From the NCBI RefSeq assembly GCF_030848945.1, contig NZ_JANHAX010000002.1:248001-312000 (forward strand): 64,000 nt of DNA, given 5' to 3'. The notes beneath the pieces are model-generated. The model ran no database searches. It had not been told where the DNA came from and worked only from the letters and a program-made list of their open reading frames with translations. Source of the DNA: Marimonas arenosa. GTDB lineage: Bacteria; Pseudomonadota; Alphaproteobacteria; Rhodobacterales; Rhodobacteraceae. Positions 62,265 through 64,000 of this stretch are shown here, one piece after another (the stretch's first letter is position 1; each line of letters opens with the position of its first letter). The position numbers were made by a program, and so were the translations under genes.

Positions 62265-63731
62265 TTAAGGTTCGAGGGCGGCGGTGGGGTGTCGCCGGTC
62301 CAACAGCAGTGACGCGAGGTGCCGAACCGCTGCGTCGAGGGTGGCCTCGTCGAACCCGGCATAACCTAGCACGAAGCCCTGCTGAGGACTCTTCGTGAAA
62401 TATCGCGACAGCGCAGGCAGCGTGAGCCCGGCGGCGGCCGCACGGGCCGAGATCTCGGTGTCCGACCGGGTCAACCCGGGTCCGGGGCGGGCAACGAGAT
62501 GCATGCCCGAGGGGTCAGGTGTGACGGCCAGGAGATTGGGCATATGTGTCTCCAACGCGGTTAGAATGGCCTTCTGCCGCCGCGCGTAAAGGCGGCGCAT
62601 CTTGCGCAGATGGGCGGCGAATTCGCCGCTTTCCATGAAGCTGGCCAACGCCGGCTGAGGCACCAGCGAGGCGCCCGGATGGGTCGCCAGTGGGTCCGCG
62701 AAGCGTGGCAGCAGCGGGGTTGGAACCACCAGGTAGCCCAGTCGCAGCGCCGGGCTCAGCAGCTTGGAAAACGAGCCGATATAGAGGGTGCGGCCGGCCC
62801 CGTCGAGCGCCGAGAGCGCCGGCAAAGGCTGACCGATATAGCGAAATTCGCTGTCGTAGTCGTCTTCGAAAATATAGCCGCCCGAGCGCGTCGCCCAGTC
62901 GAGCAGGGCCAGGCGGCGCGGCAGCGGCAGGGTGATGCCCAGGGGATAGTGGCGTGACGGTGTGACCAGAACGGCATGGGCCTGCGGGTGGGCGCGGGCG
63001 GCGGCGTCGATATCGAAGCCCTCGGCATCCACGGGGATCGGGCACGCGACAAGCCCGGCCGCATGCATCGCAGCCCGCATCGGCGCAAACCCAGGGTCTT
63101 CGCTCAGCACGGTGTCACCGGGTGAAAGCAGCGCCTGCGCCGCGAGATCGAAGGCCTGGGTCGCACCCGAGGTGATGAAGATTTGCCCGGCCGACACCTC
63201 GAGCCCGCGCCAGGCCGAGAGATGTGCGGCAATGGCGGCACGCAGGGGCGCGTACCCGGCCGGGTCGGGCAGAGCCAGCAGCGCCGGGTCGGGTTTGCGC
63301 CAGGCGCGTTCCAGGTGCCGGGCCCAGAGCGTATGCGGGAAGGCCGAGAGGTCGGGCATGGCCGGGTGAAACGGCAGGGGCGCGCGCGGCATGGCGGGCT
63401 CGGGGCCAGTGGCGGGTGTGGGCGCAGGGGGTGCAATATGCGGCAGGTCGGCGGCAACGAAGGTGCCGGCGCCGCGTCGGGTTTCGAGGTATCCCTCGGC
63501 TGTCAGCTGGTCGAGCGCGGTGGTGGCGGTCATCCGGCTGATCGACAGCTCGCCCGCCAGCGCCCGCGAGGCCGGCAGCCGCGCGCCAGGCGGGGCGGTT
63601 CCGGTCAGGATCATCCGTCGCAGGGCGTCCGCCAGTTGCACATGCAGCGGCGCAGCGGCAGTGCGGTCGAGTGACAAGGCATAGAGCGCCGTCTGAAAAT
63701 TGGACCGGGAATGTTTTTCCAAATTGGACAT
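62265..63731 (-). CDS. MocR/PdxR-type regulator (GntR-aminotransferase fusion)
   Basis: A 488-residue fusion. The GntR winged helix is at about 20-90 (LHVQLADALRRMILTGTAPPGARLPASRALAGEL, landmark GARLPASRALAGELSIS). A class I aminotransferase domain follows, with EDPGFAPMRAAM, FEDDYDSEFRY and the PLP lysine in IGSFSKLLSPALRLGY. MocR proteins bind PLP as a signal. The ATG at 63731 lies in the gap shared with the divergent flavoprotein gene, its likely target. Confidence 0.9.
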   Translation of the reverse strand: MSNLEKHSRSNFQTALYALSLDRTAAAPLHVQLADALRRMILTGTAPPGARLPASRALAGELSISRMTATTALDQLTAEGYLETRRGAGTFVAADLPHIAPPAPTPATGPEPAMPRAPLPFHPAMPDLSAFPHTLWARHLERAWRKPDPALLALPDPAGYAPLRAAIAAHLSAWRGLEVSAGQIFITSGATQAFDLAAQALLSPGDTVLSEDPGFAPMRAAMHAAGLVACPIPVDAEGFDIDAAARAHPQAHAVLVTPSRHYPLGITLPLPRRLALLDWATRSGGYIFEDDYDSEFRYIGQPLPALSALDGAGRTLYIGSFSKLLSPALRLGYLVVPTPLLPRFADPLATHPGASLVPQPALASFMESGEFAAHLRKMRRLYARRQKAILTALETHMPNLLAVTPDPSGMHLVARPGPGLTRSDTEISARAAAAGLTLPALSRYFTKSPQQGFVLGYAGFDEATLDAAVRHLASLLLDRRHPTAALEP

Positions 63732-63746
63732 TTCAAACAGTCCAAT
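63699..63746. promoter_or_regulatory. Three ATTGGAC/GTCCAAT repeats, MocR operator
   Basis: ATTGGAC at 63699-63705 and 63723-63729 (24 bases apart, direct) and the inverted form GTCCAAT at 63740-63746. Direct repeats of 7-8 bases with spacing near two helical turns are typical of MocR operators. They cover the regulator start codon and the promoter of the divergent gene. Confidence 0.6.
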
Positions 63747-63792
63747 AGCGGATCTATCTGAGGCTAGACAAGCCCGGATGAAAGGATGCGCC

Positions 63793-64000
63793 ATGACCGC
63801 GCCCACCGACAGAACCCGCTTGCGCCGCGCCCACGAGCGCGGAGCCTACGACACGGCCAGCCTTCACGCGGTGCTCGACGCCACCTGCATGTGCATCGTG
63901 GCCTATGTCATCGACGGTAAACCCTATGCCACGCCGACGCTGCACTGGCGCGAGGGCGATCATGTCTATTGGCACGGGTCGTCCGCAAGCCGGATGCTGA
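63793..64000 (+). CDS. Pyridoxamine 5'-phosphate oxidase-like split-barrel protein, partial
   Basis: The first 69 residues: TRLRRAHERGAYDTASLHAVLDATCMCIVAYV, then DGKPYATPTLHWREGDHVYWHGSSASRML. This is the start of FMN-binding split-barrel proteins related to PNPOx (landmark VYWHGSSASRM). AAAGGA lies 6 bases before the ATG. It is divergent from the MocR gene, as frequently seen, and runs beyond the window. Confidence 0.87.
   Translation, partial: MTAPTDRTRLRRAHERGAYDTASLHAVLDATCMCIVAYVIDGKPYATPTLHWREGDHVYWHGSSASRML

Overview
The window looks like one chromosomal stretch of a GC-rich marine-type alphaproteobacterium, most likely Rhodobacterales (Roseobacter/Rhodobacter group). Evidence: a FYDLN-acid family protein, a DUF1244 protein, a Mcl1-type malyl-CoA lyase, a DgcN/DgcA pair, and interspersed 'GGGATATTT' and 'GGTGGRY-N5-RYCCACC' repeats that I associate with this order. 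Names rest on motifs read by eye; no database search was run.

Region 1 (1-4764, minus strand) is a [NiFe]-hydrogenase maturation operon: hupK-like, hypA, a short hypF lacking its N-terminal half, hypC, hypD and hypE, the last running off the left edge. A small ribbon-helix-helix gene sits at its head and no hypB is present between hypA and hypF. Region 2 (4958-10098, plus strand) is a compact twelve-gene cluster for sulfur handling: a split YeeE/YedE importer, a TusA-like carrier, three tiny membrane or exported proteins, a rhodanese fold without its cysteine, three DsrE-type small proteins, an exported two-domain rhodanese and an exported monohaem cytochrome c. It faces the hydrogenase genes across one shared promoter region. 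A Lon-family protease and a stress-protein-like gene (10129-13298, minus) close this part.

Region 3 (13611-22615) is a genomic island inserted in the 3' end of tRNA-Ala(GGC). It is bounded by a 17-bp direct repeat and carries a tyrosine integrase, AlpA-like factor, a HUH-like protein, several small unknowns and a restriction pair (a 1149-aa nuclease/methyltransferase fusion with an overlapping Mrr-type nuclease gene).

Region 4 (22767-53447) is mostly ordinary core and metabolic sequence: YgjP-type protease, aminotransferase/GntR/antiporter, accA, a broken AraC-GyrI regulator, LysE/Lrp exporter pair, ilvD, transporters, SDR/AraC pair, mcl1, a D-amino-acid catabolic run (dgcN, dgcA, D-amino-acid transaminase), an HNH nuclease, N-formylglutamate amidohydrolase, pyruvate kinase and rpmI-rplT. 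A shared near-palindrome (GAATTTGCAAT) in front of the Lrp/LysE pair and in front of dgcN suggests a regulatory link.

Region 5 (53846-64000) has an SGNH/GSCFA pair, then pheS and pheT. These are separated by about 1.75 kb of scarred DNA: a frameshifted gene, a second copy of the pheT 5' end, two palindromic repeats, a RelE/ParE toxin remnant and an intact gene for an unusual membrane protein with a proline-rich, acidic, cysteine-containing tail. A phosphoribosyltransferase, a YtoQ protein and a divergent MocR regulator/split-barrel flavoprotein pair end the window.
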